DNA of 64,000 bases from Aliidongia sp035943795 (GTDB taxonomy: Bacteria; Pseudomonadota; Alphaproteobacteria; ATCC43930; CGMCC-115725), in contig NZ_DASZBY010000140.1 in NCBI RefSeq assembly GCF_035943795.1, forward strand, positions 1-64,000. Reading direction: 5' to 3'. The notes below the pieces were generated by a model. That model was not told where the DNA came from and searched no databases. It worked only from the letters and a program-made list of their open reading frames with translations. Shown here one piece after another: positions 8,118 through 18,311 of the stretch. The position numbers and the translations under genes were made by a program. Position 1 is the stretch's first letter. Each line of letters opens with the position of its first letter.

Positions 8118-10919
8118 TTGTCCGACTGTCCCGTGCCGCCGCGTCACGTCTATCTGGTCGACGGATCGGGCTTCATCTTCCGCGCCTTCCACGCCCTGCC
8201 GCCGCTGAACCGGGCGGACGGCACCCCGGTCAATGCCGTGCTCGGCTTCTCGAACATGCTGCTGAAGCTGATCGGCGAGACCGATGCCGACCATATCGCC
8301 GTCATCTTCGACGCCTCGCGGCTGACCTTCCGCAACCGGCTCTATGACCAGTACAAGGCGCATCGCCCGGAGGCCCCGCCCGAGCTGATCCCGCAATTCC
8401 GCCTGGTGCGCGAGGCGACCGAGGCGTTCAACATCGCCCAGGTCGAGATGGTCGATTATGAAGCCGACGACCTGATCGCGACCTATGCCCGCCTCGCCTG
8501 CGCGGCCGGTGCGACCGTCACCATCGTCTCGTCCGACAAGGACCTGATGCAGTTGGTCGGCAATGGCGTCACCATGTTCGACCCGCTGAAGCAGCGGATG
8601 ATCGGCCCGGACGAGGTGCGCGAGAAGTTCGGCGTCGGGCCGGAGCAGGTCGTCGACGTCCAGGCGCTGTGTGGCGACTCGGTCGACAACGTGCCGGGCG
8701 TGCCCGGCATCGGCGTCAAGACCGCGGCCGAACTGATCAACACCTATGGCACGCTCGAGGCGCTGCTGGAACGTGCGCCGGAGATCAAGCAGCCGAAGCG
8801 GCGCCAATCGCTGATCGATTTCGCCGAGCAGGCACGCATCTCCAAGACGCTGGTCCAGCTGAAGAACGACGTCGAAGTGCCGGTGCCGCTGGCCGACCTG
8901 TGCCTGCGGCCGAACGATCCGGGCAAGCTGATCGGCTTCCTGCAGGCCCAAGGCTTCCGCCAGCTGGTCACCCGCGTGCAATCGCGCAATCCAGGCGCGG
9001 TCGCAGCTTCGGCAGCGGTGCCGGTAGCGCCGATGGCGCTCAGCAGCGATTCGGCCGTCCCGCCCTCGTCCGTCGAAAAGCGCTACGAGTTGGTGCAGAC
9101 CGAGGCCGATCTCGATCGCTGGATCGCGCGCGCCTATGTCGAGGGCACGGTCGCGTTCGATACCGAGACGACGGCGCTCGACGCCGTGCTCGCCGAGATG
9201 GTGGGCATCTCGCTTGCGGTGGCGCCGGGCGAGGCCTGCTACATTCCGCTGGGCCATGTCGGCGAGGCGGCAGGCGAGCTCAATCTGAGCGGGGCCGAGC
9301 GGCCGCTGCAGCTTTCGTTCGAGGTGGCGCTGGCCAGGCTGAAGCCGCTGCTGGAAGACCCGGCCGTACTCAAGGTCGCCCACAACGGCAAATACGACAT
9401 CCAGATCTTCCGCAGCCATGGCATCGAAGTGGCGCCGGTCGACTGCACCATGCTGCTCGCCAACACGCTGGAGGCGGGCGCCCATGGCATGGGCATGGAC
9501 GAGCTGGCGCTAATCTATTTCGATTACGAAACGATCAAGTACAAGGATGTGGCCGGCAGTGGCAAGAGCCACAAGGGCTTCGCCGCGGTCGCGTTGGATG
9601 CGGCACGCGACTATGCCGCCGAGGATGCCGACATCACGCTGCGGCTGCATCGGCTACTGAAGCCGCGGGTGCTGCGCGAGCGCATGGCGACGGTCTACGA
9701 GACGATCGAGCGGCCGCTGATGGGCGTCGTCGCCGGCATGGAACGCCATGGCATCAAGGTCGACCGGACCGAGCTGATGCGCCTGTCCGCGGATTTCGGC
9801 GAGCGCATGGCCGAATACGAGAAGCAGATCCATGAGCTGGCCGGCGGTGCGTTCAACATCGGATCGCCCAAGCAATTGGGCGAGGTGCTGTTCGACAAGC
9901 TGGGCCTGCCCGGCGGCAAGAAGGGCAAGAACGGCGCCTATGGCACGGATGCGGCCATTCTCGAAGAGTTGGCGGCCAGCCACGAGTTGCCGCGGCGGAT
10001 GCTCGACTGGCGCCAGCTCGCCAAGCTGAAATCGACCTATGCCGACTCGCTGATCGAGCAGATCAATCCGAAGACCGGCCGGGTCCATACCAGTTTCTCG
10101 CTGGCCGGGGCCGCGACCGGGCGCCTCGCCTCGACGGATCCCAACCTGCAGAACATTCCGGTGCGAACCGAAGAGGGGCGCAAGATCCGCCGCGCCTTCG
10201 TGTCGGAACCCGGCAATGTGCTGCTGTCAGCCGATTATTCGCAGATCGAGCTCAGGCTGGCCGCCCATGTCGCCGATATCCCGGCCCTGAAGGACGCATT
10301 CCGCGACGGCCAGGACATTCACGCCATGACGGCCAGCCAGGTGTTCGGCGTGCCGGTCGAAGGTATGGACCCGATGGTTCGCCGACGCGCGAAGGCGATC
10401 AATTTCGGCATCATCTACGGCATCTCGGGCTTCGGCCTTGCCCAGCAACTCTCGATCTCGCCCGGCGAGGCGTCGGAGTTCATCAAGGCCTATTTCCTGC
10501 GCTTCCCCGAGATCCGCCACTACATGGACCAGACCAAGGCCTTCTGCCGCGAGCATGGCTATGTCACGACCCTGTTCGGCCGGAAATGCCATCTGCCGGG
10601 CATCAAGGATTCGAACCCGGCGCGCCGGGCCTTTTCCGAGCGTGCGGCGATCAACGCGCCGCTGCAGGGCGCCGCAGCCGATATCATCAAGCGCGCCATG
10701 ATCCGGCTGCCCGACCGGCTCGAGGCCGAAGGCCTGTCGGCGCGCATGCTGCTGCAGGTCCATGACGAACTGGTGTTCGAGGTGCCCGAAGCCGAGGCGG
10801 CGCGGACGATTCCGGTGCTGAAGGAAGTAATGGAAGGCGCCTGTGCGCCGGTGGTCGAGTTGTCGCTGCCGCTCGTGGTCGAGGTCGGGCAGGCAACGAG
10901 CTGGGATGCGGCGCACTGA
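8118..10919 (+). CDS. polA: DNA polymerase I
   Basis: The protein has 933 residues, the usual full length. The start is TTG, chosen because AAAGGAAG lies just upstream and the next residues lead into VYLVDGSGFIFRAFHAL. The 5'-3' exonuclease/FEN domain (1-~300) includes YEADDLIATYA and the H3TH segment GVPGIGVKTAAELI. A 3'-5' exonuclease domain follows (FDTETTALD near 344, so its DxE pair is intact), then the polymerase domain with motif A SADYSQIELR (~703), motif B RRRAKAINFGIIYG and motif C VHDELVFEV (~880). It repairs gaps and removes RNA primers. A single-gene transcript is likely. Confidence 0.97.
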   Translation: MSDCPVPPRHVYLVDGSGFIFRAFHALPPLNRADGTPVNAVLGFSNMLLKLIGETDADHIAVIFDASRLTFRNRLYDQYKAHRPEAPPELIPQFRLVREATEAFNIAQVEMVDYEADDLIATYARLACAAGATVTIVSSDKDLMQLVGNGVTMFDPLKQRMIGPDEVREKFGVGPEQVVDVQALCGDSVDNVPGVPGIGVKTAAELINTYGTLEALLERAPEIKQPKRRQSLIDFAEQARISKTLVQLKNDVEVPVPLADLCLRPNDPGKLIGFLQAQGFRQLVTRVQSRNPGAVAASAAVPVAPMALSSDSAVPPSSVEKRYELVQTEADLDRWIARAYVEGTVAFDTETTALDAVLAEMVGISLAVAPGEACYIPLGHVGEAAGELNLSGAERPLQLSFEVALARLKPLLEDPAVLKVAHNGKYDIQIFRSHGIEVAPVDCTMLLANTLEAGAHGMGMDELALIYFDYETIKYKDVAGSGKSHKGFAAVALDAARDYAAEDADITLRLHRLLKPRVLRERMATVYETIERPLMGVVAGMERHGIKVDRTELMRLSADFGERMAEYEKQIHELAGGAFNIGSPKQLGEVLFDKLGLPGGKKGKNGAYGTDAAILEELAASHELPRRMLDWRQLAKLKSTYADSLIEQINPKTGRVHTSFSLAGAATGRLASTDPNLQNIPVRTEEGRKIRRAFVSEPGNVLLSADYSQIELRLAAHVADIPALKDAFRDGQDIHAMTASQVFGVPVEGMDPMVRRRAKAINFGIIYGISGFGLAQQLSISPGEASEFIKAYFLRFPEIRHYMDQTKAFCREHGYVTTLFGRKCHLPGIKDSNPARRAFSERAAINAPLQGAAADIIKRAMIRLPDRLEAEGLSARMLLQVHDELVFEVPEAEAARTIPVLKEVMEGACAPVVELSLPLVVEVGQATSWDAAH

Positions 10920-11005
10920 CGGGGCGTGACAATTCACACTTGCGCAATCGCGCGGCGCGGGCTTAGGCTTTCCTTGGTCGTCAACAACCGAAAGGAGGTG
11001 ATCTC

Positions 11006-11083
11006 GTGTCAACGTCGAAAGAATTGCTGGTGGCGTTCGCTGCGCCCGGGATCGCCGACGTGAGCGGGGTTCGCCTCGCCTGA
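11006..11083 (+). CDS. 25-codon small ORF with exceptional Shine-Dalgarno sequence
   Basis: A GTG-started frame encodes 25 residues (MSTSKELLVAFAAPGIADVS...). Bases 10990-11003 read GAAAGGAGGTGATC, a 14-base uninterrupted match to the complement of the 16S rRNA 3' tail, two bases before the GTG. Such a match is much longer than needed for normal initiation. An intrinsic terminator follows about 110 bases downstream (11191-11227), with no other gene between. The unit is therefore likely a short independent transcript coding a small peptide, or a regulatory RNA that uses the anti-SD pairing. I do not recognise the peptide. Confidence 0.45.
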   Translation: MSTSKELLVAFAAPGIADVSGVRLA

Positions 11084-11190
11084 CGTCGCAGGGTTACGGG
11101 TAATGCGGGCCTAACCACCCGCAATTCCAGCGTGGGGCACGCGCCGGCACCGGACCGCAAGGTTTCGGTCGGTGGCTGTCCCGGAAAAGC

Positions 11191-11227
11191 GACCCCCGCG
11201 GGTTCCTCCGCGGGGGTCGTGCTTTTT
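11191..11227 (+). terminator. intrinsic terminator of the small-ORF transcript
   Basis: A perfect 11-bp GC-rich stem (GACCCCCGCGG / CCGCGGGGGTC) with a 6-base loop is followed by GTGCTTTTT. It ends the transcript from the small ORF and separates it from the convergent gene at 11243. Confidence 0.85.
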
Positions 11228-11242
11228 GAGGCTCCGGACGGT

Positions 11243-12142
11243 TCAGCGCGCGGCGGCGACGAACGGCACCGTATAGAGCGTGCGTCCGCCGTCGAACTGG
11301 ACCCAGAGCTTGTAGAGCCCCGGTTTCGGCACGGCGACGTGCAGCATCATATCGGGCGAGATCGCCGCCGCAGATGGCTCGTGCGGCATCGCCATACCCG
11401 GCATCTCGTGGCTGGCCATGTCCCGCCCGCCCGCCATGGCGCTCGCCGCCATCGGATGGACATGGACGTAGTCGAGGCCGTCCGCGGCGATCAGCACGAC
11501 ATGGGCGCCGACGCCCAGGAACGGTTTCAGGTCCTTCGCCGGTTTGCCGTTTTCGGCGATGTGCAGGGTCAGCATCGATGGCTCGCCGGCCACCAGGTCG
11601 AGCGAGTCGAACGTGACCTGGAACGGACCGGAGTCGGCCGCGAGGATTCCGGGGCTGAGCTTCAGCGGCGGGGCGGCCGGCGCATCGCCGACCGGCAGCT
11701 CGAAGCGCAGCACCTGTTGCCCCAGCGTGTGGGGCATGGCGTCGACATAGATGTGGTAGAGCGCCGGCTTCGGGAAGCGGATGCGGACCTGGCCGTTGCC
11801 GTCGATCACATGGTCGACATGGTGATGGATGAAGACCGAGAAATCCTCGCTGATCGCGATGACGTGCATCGCCTTGCCCAGGTCGGGATCGTACTTGGTG
11901 ACCGGCTTCGTCTGGCCGGTCTGCATCAGCCGGATGTCGAGCCGCAGGTCAGTCGGCTGACCTGCCGGCATGGCGGTCAAGGTCCCGGTCACCTTGGAGG
12001 TGGTGCCGGTGAGCGCGTTCTGACCTTGGATCACCGTGGCGGCGTCGGCTGGGTCCGTGAGGACGAGCGCGACCAGGCTCAGAAGGGCGGCGACGGCTTG
12101 GCGCGACCACGAAAGACGCTTCGACAAAAAGGGGGACTCCAT
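11243..12142 (-). CDS. secreted protein with repeated metal-binding-like (HVHP-type) domains
   Basis: The protein has 299 residues. The N terminus is a signal peptide (SRQAVAALLSLVALV...ADA). Two copies of a beta-rich module follow, each with the pattern KxxHVxxIxxD and an aromatic/His motif: MHVIAISEDFSVFIHHHVDHV (first) and AHVVLIAADGLDYVHVHP (second). Between them and in the second module there is a Met/His-rich stretch (MASHEMPGMAMPHE). This layout is typical of periplasmic proteins found with copper or other heavy-metal efflux systems, so metal binding is inferred. No efflux genes are adjacent. An in-frame extension upstream only shadows pckA. Confidence 0.6.
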   Translation of the reverse strand: MESPFLSKRLSWSRQAVAALLSLVALVLTDPADAATVIQGQNALTGTTSKVTGTLTAMPAGQPTDLRLDIRLMQTGQTKPVTKYDPDLGKAMHVIAISEDFSVFIHHHVDHVIDGNGQVRIRFPKPALYHIYVDAMPHTLGQQVLRFELPVGDAPAAPPLKLSPGILAADSGPFQVTFDSLDLVAGEPSMLTLHIAENGKPAKDLKPFLGVGAHVVLIAADGLDYVHVHPMAASAMAGGRDMASHEMPGMAMPHEPSAAAISPDMMLHVAVPKPGLYKLWVQFDGGRTLYTVPFVAAAR

Positions 12143-12224
12143 CCTCGGCCATCGCAAATTTCGAGGATGGCGGGCGGGATCATGCCATAGGACGCGAGCC
12201 GAAATAACCCACCGCATCGGAAAT

Positions 12225-12260
12225 CGCGAGGCGCCGATCGTGTCAAATCGGCGCCTCGCG
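12225..12260 (-). terminator. hairpin downstream of pckA
   Basis: A perfect 14-bp inverted repeat (arm CGCGAGGCGCCGAT) has an 8-base loop and starts 16 bases after the pckA stop codon on the minus strand. The T content after it is weak, so it may stabilise the 3' end as much as terminate. Confidence 0.6.
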
Positions 12261-12275
12261 CGGCAGCAGCCCGGA

Positions 12276-13865
<1,590 letters not shown>

Positions 13866-14127
13866 TAGGGTATCTCCCGTTATGGTCGATCGCCGGACCG
13901 TTGACCGGTCTCGGCGTCGGTGATCGAGGCTTCATGGTTATCGCCAGGAGACCTCGATCGATCCTTGGAAACTGCCATCGCCGTTCGATGAACGCAATCT
14001 TCGGGGCGATGATCCGTCCGGCGTTGAGGTCCCGATAGGCGGTCGGCACGGAAGAATGGTCAAGCGGGATGTTTGCATCCTGGGGATGTGCCGGTAGAAA
14101 TGATCGTTGTCTGATGATGAGGTCGCG

Positions 14128-14442
14128 ATGGCTTGGGCTTGGTTGTTGTTGGCGGGGCTGCTCGAAGTGATGTGGGCCGGCGCGCTCAAGGCGAGCAACG
14201 AGTTCACCCGGTGGGTGCCGAACGTCGTGACGGCCATCGGGCTGATCGCGAGCCCCTGGTGCCTGTCGCGGGCCTTTCGCGAGATCCCGATGGGCACCGC
14301 TTACGCCATCTGGACCGGGATCGGTACCGCCGGTGTCGCCGTCGTCGGCATGGCACTCTACGACGAGCCGGTCAACCTGGCCCGCATGGGGTTCCTGGGC
14401 ATGATCCTGGTCGGCATCGCGGGGTTGAAACTGATGGCCTAG
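14128..14442 (+). CDS. SMR-family exporter, guanidinium (Gdx/SugE) type
   Basis: A 104-residue protein with four membrane helices spanning nearly its whole length. Hallmarks are the essential glutamate in LLAGLLEVMWAGALK (helix 1), the G...TAYAIWTGIG motif (helix 3) and LYDEPVN between helices 3 and 4. The pattern fits the SugE/Gdx branch rather than EmrE. It likely works as a homodimer exporting guanidinium against protons. The ATG was preferred over an upstream TTG because it matches family N termini. No clear guanidine riboswitch was seen in the 260-base leader. Confidence 0.8.
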   Translation: MAWAWLLLAGLLEVMWAGALKASNEFTRWVPNVVTAIGLIASPWCLSRAFREIPMGTAYAIWTGIGTAGVAVVGMALYDEPVNLARMGFLGMILVGIAGLKLMA

Positions 14443-14529
14443 AGAAAGCCATTTTCGCGGGCCATGGTGCCGATGGCCCGACGCGTCTATAACCGCCGGG
14501 TGGAACTTTGAGGATGGGGCCGATATCCC

Positions 14530-15228
14530 GTGGCGAACACGATCGCGCTGGTCGACGACGACCGCAATATTCTGGCTTCGGTGTCGATGACGCTCGAAGC
14601 CGAGGGTTTCCTGGTCCACTGCTACAATGACGGCGCCGAAGCGCTGAAGGGATTGGCGGCCAAGCCGGTCGACCTCGCGATCCTCGACATCAAGATGCCA
14701 CGCATGGATGGCATGGAACTGCTGTCCAACCTGCGCAAGCAGGGCAGCCTGCCGGTCATCTTCCTGACGTCCAAGGACGACGAGATCGACGAGGCGCTGG
14801 GCCTGCGCATGGGCGCCGACGATTACATCACCAAGCCGTTCTCGCAGCGCCTGCTGATCGAGCGCATCCGGGCCCTGCTGCGCCGGGTCGAACTGGCCAA
14901 GGAAAAGCCCGCGACCGACGGCGACGCGCTGCTGACGCGCGGCGACCTGCTGCTCGACACCAGCCGACACCTCTGCACCTGGCGCGGCCGCCAGGTCGAA
15001 TTGACCGTGACCGAATTCCTGATCCTGAAGTCGCTCGCCGCCCGTCCGGGCCACGTCAAGAACCGCGACCAGCTGATGGATGCGGCTTATGGTGAGCATA
15101 TCTATGTCGACGATCGCACCATCGACAGCCACATCAAGCGGCTTCGCAAGAAGTTCAAGGTGATCGACGACGATTTCGGCCATATCGAGACCCTCTATGG
15201 CGTTGGTTACCGATATAAAGAAGCCTGA
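14530..15228 (+). CDS. chvI: two-component response regulator ChvI
   Basis: A 232-residue OmpR-type regulator with a GTG start. The receiver domain has the acidic pair VDDD (residues 8-11), the phosphorylated aspartate D53 in LAILDIKMPRMDG, and the switch region TSKDDEIDEALGLRMGADDYITKPF. The winged-helix output domain ends TLYGVGYRYKEA. The sequence and its neighbours match ChvI/ExoR-pathway regulators that respond to acid and cell-envelope stress. It overlaps chvG by 32 bases. Confidence 0.93.
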   Translation: MANTIALVDDDRNILASVSMTLEAEGFLVHCYNDGAEALKGLAAKPVDLAILDIKMPRMDGMELLSNLRKQGSLPVIFLTSKDDEIDEALGLRMGADDYITKPFSQRLLIERIRALLRRVELAKEKPATDGDALLTRGDLLLDTSRHLCTWRGRQVELTVTEFLILKSLAARPGHVKNRDQLMDAAYGEHIYVDDRTIDSHIKRLRKKFKVIDDDFGHIETLYGVGYRYKEA

Positions 15229-16885
15229 CGGCGCCGCCAGTTCGCTGTCGGGCAGGAACGAGGCCGCGCACGGTGTGCGTCGGCTGCTAGCCCGGCCGCG
15301 CAAATTCGGGCAATTCTCGCTCAGCCGGCGCATGCTCGCGGTCAACGTGCTGGCGGTGGCCCTGCTGGGCGGCGGCATGCTGTATCTCGACCGCTACGAG
15401 ACCGGCCTGATCGATACCGAGCTGCAGGCGCTGGCGACCCAGGGCGGCATCTTCGCCGGTGCGCTCAGCGAGGGCGCCACGCTGGAGGACCTGGGCGACC
15501 AGCCGGTGCTGGTGCCGAGCCTCGGCCAGGGATTGATGCGGCGCCTGGTCGAGCCGACCCGGATCCGCGCTCGCCTGTTCCTGCCGACCGGCGCCATGAT
15601 CGCCGACAGCCGGACCATGCAGGGGCGCGGCGGCGCCATCCAGATCCAGGAGCTGGCGCCGCCTGACGACGCCGGTCCGGGGCTGCTGCGGCGAGCCGTC
15701 GACTGGGTCTCGAACCTGCTGCGGCGGCACGATCACCACCCGGCCTATGTCGAGCATGTCCATGCCACGGCGGCCGACTATGATGAAGTGGGCGACGCGC
15801 TCGAAGGCCATATCACGCGCAAGGTCCGCTCCGACCTCGATGGCGGGCTGGTGTTGAGCGCCGCGGTGCCGGTGAAGCGCTACAAGCAGGTCCTGGGCGC
15901 GGTGATGCTGCAGGTCGGCGGCGCCAGCCTGGAGCAGAAAGTCAATTCGGTCCGGGCCGACATCCTGCGCCTGTTCATGATCGTGTTGGCCGTCACGGTG
16001 GCGCTGTCGCTCTATCTGGCGGGCACGATCGCCCGGCCGGTGCGCAAGCTGGCCCAGGCGGCCTACGAGATCCGGCATGGCGACGGCCGCAAGGTCGATA
16101 TTCCGGATTTCAGCCATCGCCATGACGAGATCGGCGAATTGTCGGTGGCGCTCACGGCCATGACCGCGGCGATCTTCCGGCGCATGGACGCGATCGAGCG
16201 GTTCGCCGCCGACGTGGCGCACGAGATCAAGAACCCGCTGACCTCGCTGCGCAGTGCCGTCGAGACCGCGACGCGCGTTCAGGATCCGAAGCAGCAGAAG
16301 CGCCTGATGGCGATCATCCAGGACGACGTGACGCGGCTCGACCGGCTGATCAGCGATATCTCCGACGCCTCGCGTCTCGATGCCGAGATGAGCCGGCTGG
16401 AGCGCTCGCCGGTCTCGCTCGCCGGCATGCTGGGCACCCTGGTCGATGTCCAGTCGACGACGCGCGACGAGAACGATCCGATCCTCGAATATCATCCGCT
16501 GGACGAGGGCGAGCGGCTCATGGTGCTGGGCAAGGAGGGGCGGCTGGTCCAGGTGTTCCGCAACCTGATCGGCAATGCCGCCTCTTTCAGTCCGCCGGGC
16601 GGGCGGATCCTGGTTCGCGCCGAGCGGCAGGGCCAGGAGATCCTCCTGTCGGTCGAGGACGAGGGGCCGGGCGTGCCGGACGGCAAGCTGGCGGCGATTT
16701 TCGACCGCTTCTATTCCGAACGCCCGGTCGGCGAGAAGTTCGGGACCCACTCCGGGCTGGGCCTGTCGATTTCCAAGCAGATCGTCGAGGCGCATGGCGG
16801 AACGATCTGGGCCGAGAATCGGCGCGACGATGCAGGTCAGGTGCAGGGTGCGCGGTTCTGCCTCCGCCTGCCGGCAGCGCGCTAG
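15197..16885 (+). CDS. chvG: sensor histidine kinase ChvG
   Basis: The protein has 562 residues. An N-terminal transmembrane helix (~45-65), a ~200-residue periplasmic sensor region, a second helix near 265 and a HAMP domain lead to the dimerisation helix with the H-box FAADVAHEIKNPL (His near 341). The ATPase domain has NAASFSPPGG (N box), EDEGPGVPDG (G1) and SGLGLSISK (G2). It phosphorylates ChvI. The start ATG lies inside the chvI 3' end; later GTG/TTG starts cannot be excluded. The downstream hprK frame starts six bases after its stop, so the operon continues. Confidence 0.92.
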   Translation: MALVTDIKKPDGAASSLSGRNEAAHGVRRLLARPRKFGQFSLSRRMLAVNVLAVALLGGGMLYLDRYETGLIDTELQALATQGGIFAGALSEGATLEDLGDQPVLVPSLGQGLMRRLVEPTRIRARLFLPTGAMIADSRTMQGRGGAIQIQELAPPDDAGPGLLRRAVDWVSNLLRRHDHHPAYVEHVHATAADYDEVGDALEGHITRKVRSDLDGGLVLSAAVPVKRYKQVLGAVMLQVGGASLEQKVNSVRADILRLFMIVLAVTVALSLYLAGTIARPVRKLAQAAYEIRHGDGRKVDIPDFSHRHDEIGELSVALTAMTAAIFRRMDAIERFAADVAHEIKNPLTSLRSAVETATRVQDPKQQKRLMAIIQDDVTRLDRLISDISDASRLDAEMSRLERSPVSLAGMLGTLVDVQSTTRDENDPILEYHPLDEGERLMVLGKEGRLVQVFRNLIGNAASFSPPGGRILVRAERQGQEILLSVEDEGPGVPDGKLAAIFDRFYSERPVGEKFGTHSGLGLSISKQIVEAHGGTIWAENRRDDAGQVQGARFCLRLPAAR

Positions 16886-16891
16886 GCGGCC

Positions 16892-18301
16892 ATGGCGCTG
16901 CATCACGGGACCGTGGTCGCTTTCCAGGGGCAGGGCGTGCTGTTGCGCGGCGCGCCGGGTGCCGGGAAATCCGATCTGGCGCTGCGCCTGATCGCGATCG
17001 GCGCGGAACTGGTCGCCGACGACCAGGTCGATCTGGTGGCCGAGCCGGAGGGCCTCGTCGCGCGCGCGCCACCGACCATCGCCGGGCTGATCGAGGTGCG
17101 CGGCATCGGCATCCGGTCGCTGCCCCACCGCGCCCGCGCCCTCGTCGCGCTGGTCGTCGACCTCGTGCCGTCGGATCAGGTCGAGCGGCTGCCGGACCCG
17201 GCGGTGCAACGGCTCGAAGGATGTGCGATCCCCTCGATATCGCTCGATCCGTTCGAGGCCTCGACGCCACTCAAGCTGTTGCTGGCGCTGGGCTTGTCGC
17301 CGACCGCTGGCGCCCGGCCCCCCATCGGGTATAAACAGGGAGCCATGAGCCACCCCGCCTCCGATCCGGGAAGACAGCAAGACGGCGCACCGACCCAGAA
17401 GGCGGCGCGGGTCGTTCTGGTGACCGGCCTGTCCGGCGCCGGCCGGTCGACCGCGCTCAAGATGCTGGAAGACATGGGCTACGAGGCGGTCGACAATCTG
17501 CCGTTGTCGCTGCTGCCGCGCCTGGTCGGCGTCACCTCGCGACGCGAGCAGCCGATCGCCGTCGGCATCGATATCCGTACGCGCGACTTCGCGGTACCCG
17601 GCCTGTTGACCGAGATCGACCGCCTGACCGACGCGACCCTGCTGTTCCTCGATTGCGACGACGAGGCGCTGGCCCGCCGTTATACCGAGACGCGCCGGCG
17701 CCACCCGCTGGCCGGCGACCGCCCGGTCATGGACGGCATCCGGCTGGAGCGCGGCCGGGTGTCGCCGCTGCGCGCGCGGGCCGACGTCGTGGTCGATACG
17801 TCGGTGCTGAAGCCGCAGGAGTTGAAGCGCCTGCTGACCGGCCATTTCGGTCTGGACAACCGCACGAGCCTCGGCATCTTCGTCACCTCCTTCTCGTTCC
17901 GCCAGGGGTTGCCGCGGGAAGCCGATCTCGTGTTCGATGTTCGCTTCCTCGACAATCCCTATTACGATCCGGTGCTGCGCCATCTGACCGGCCTCGACGC
18001 ACCGGTTCAGGCCCATATCGCCAAGGACCCGGTGTTCGCGGATTTCTTCGACAACCTGATACGGCTGATCGCGCCCCTGCTGCCGCGCTACGATCGCGAG
18101 GGCAAGGCGTACCTCACCGTCGCGGTCGGTTGCACCGGCGGCCGCCACCGGTCGGTCTACGTGGCCGAGCGGATCGGCGCCTGGCTGGCCGACCATGGGC
18201 AAACCGTCGCCGTCGCACATCGCGACATCTCCCGACCCGTCAACCATCTCGTCGAGGTTTCGATGGACGACAAGCCGGCCCCCCTTCCAGCAGCACCTTA
18301 A
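16892..18301 (+). CDS. hprK-rapZ: HPr kinase/phosphorylase (short form) fused in frame to RNase adapter RapZ
   Basis: One open frame of 469 codons covers two proteins normally encoded separately. Residues 1-~150 are the short alphaproteobacterial HprK: Walker A RGAPGAGKSD (20-28), LVADDQVDL and the IEVRGIGI signature, ending LDPFEAS...LKLLLALGL. Residues ~170-460 are RapZ: P-loop VTGLSGAGRST (~178), the second nucleotide motif FLDCDDEALARRYTETRRRHPL, and the C-terminal TVAVGCTGGRHRSVY. No stop codon separates them. An internal ATG at 17345 (residue 152) with an AGGGAG site could start a separate RapZ, so both a fusion protein and a free RapZ may be made. The gene sits inside the chvG-PTS operon. 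HprK phosphorylates HPr on serine; RapZ links cell-envelope precursor levels to RNA decay. Confidence 0.85.
   Translation: MALHHGTVVAFQGQGVLLRGAPGAGKSDLALRLIAIGAELVADDQVDLVAEPEGLVARAPPTIAGLIEVRGIGIRSLPHRARALVALVVDLVPSDQVERLPDPAVQRLEGCAIPSISLDPFEASTPLKLLLALGLSPTAGARPPIGYKQGAMSHPASDPGRQQDGAPTQKAARVVLVTGLSGAGRSTALKMLEDMGYEAVDNLPLSLLPRLVGVTSRREQPIAVGIDIRTRDFAVPGLLTEIDRLTDATLLFLDCDDEALARRYTETRRRHPLAGDRPVMDGIRLERGRVSPLRARADVVVDTSVLKPQELKRLLTGHFGLDNRTSLGIFVTSFSFRQGLPREADLVFDVRFLDNPYYDPVLRHLTGLDAPVQAHIAKDPVFADFFDNLIRLIAPLLPRYDREGKAYLTVAVGCTGGRHRSVYVAERIGAWLADHGQTVAVAHRDISRPVNHLVEVSMDDKPAPLPAAP
17335..17347 (+). promoter_or_regulatory. possible internal translation start for RapZ
   Basis: CAGGGAGCC precedes an in-frame ATG at 17345, giving an AGGGAG site at suitable spacing. 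The sequence downstream of this ATG (about 25 residues, Ser/Pro/Gln-rich) leads into the RapZ domain, like many RapZ N termini. It supports production of a separate 318-residue RapZ from within the fused frame. Confidence 0.45.
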
Positions 18302-18311
18302 GGGAACACGC

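Noticed and set aside
7650..9485. Long open frame on the minus strand opposite polA
   Set aside because: It is rich in Arg/His/Gly with no domain, has no ribosome site, and mirrors the GC-rich third positions of polA.
13866..14127. Guanidine riboswitch upstream of the SMR exporter
   Set aside because: I looked for paired ACGR-loop hairpins and ykkC-like conserved elements and saw none convincing.
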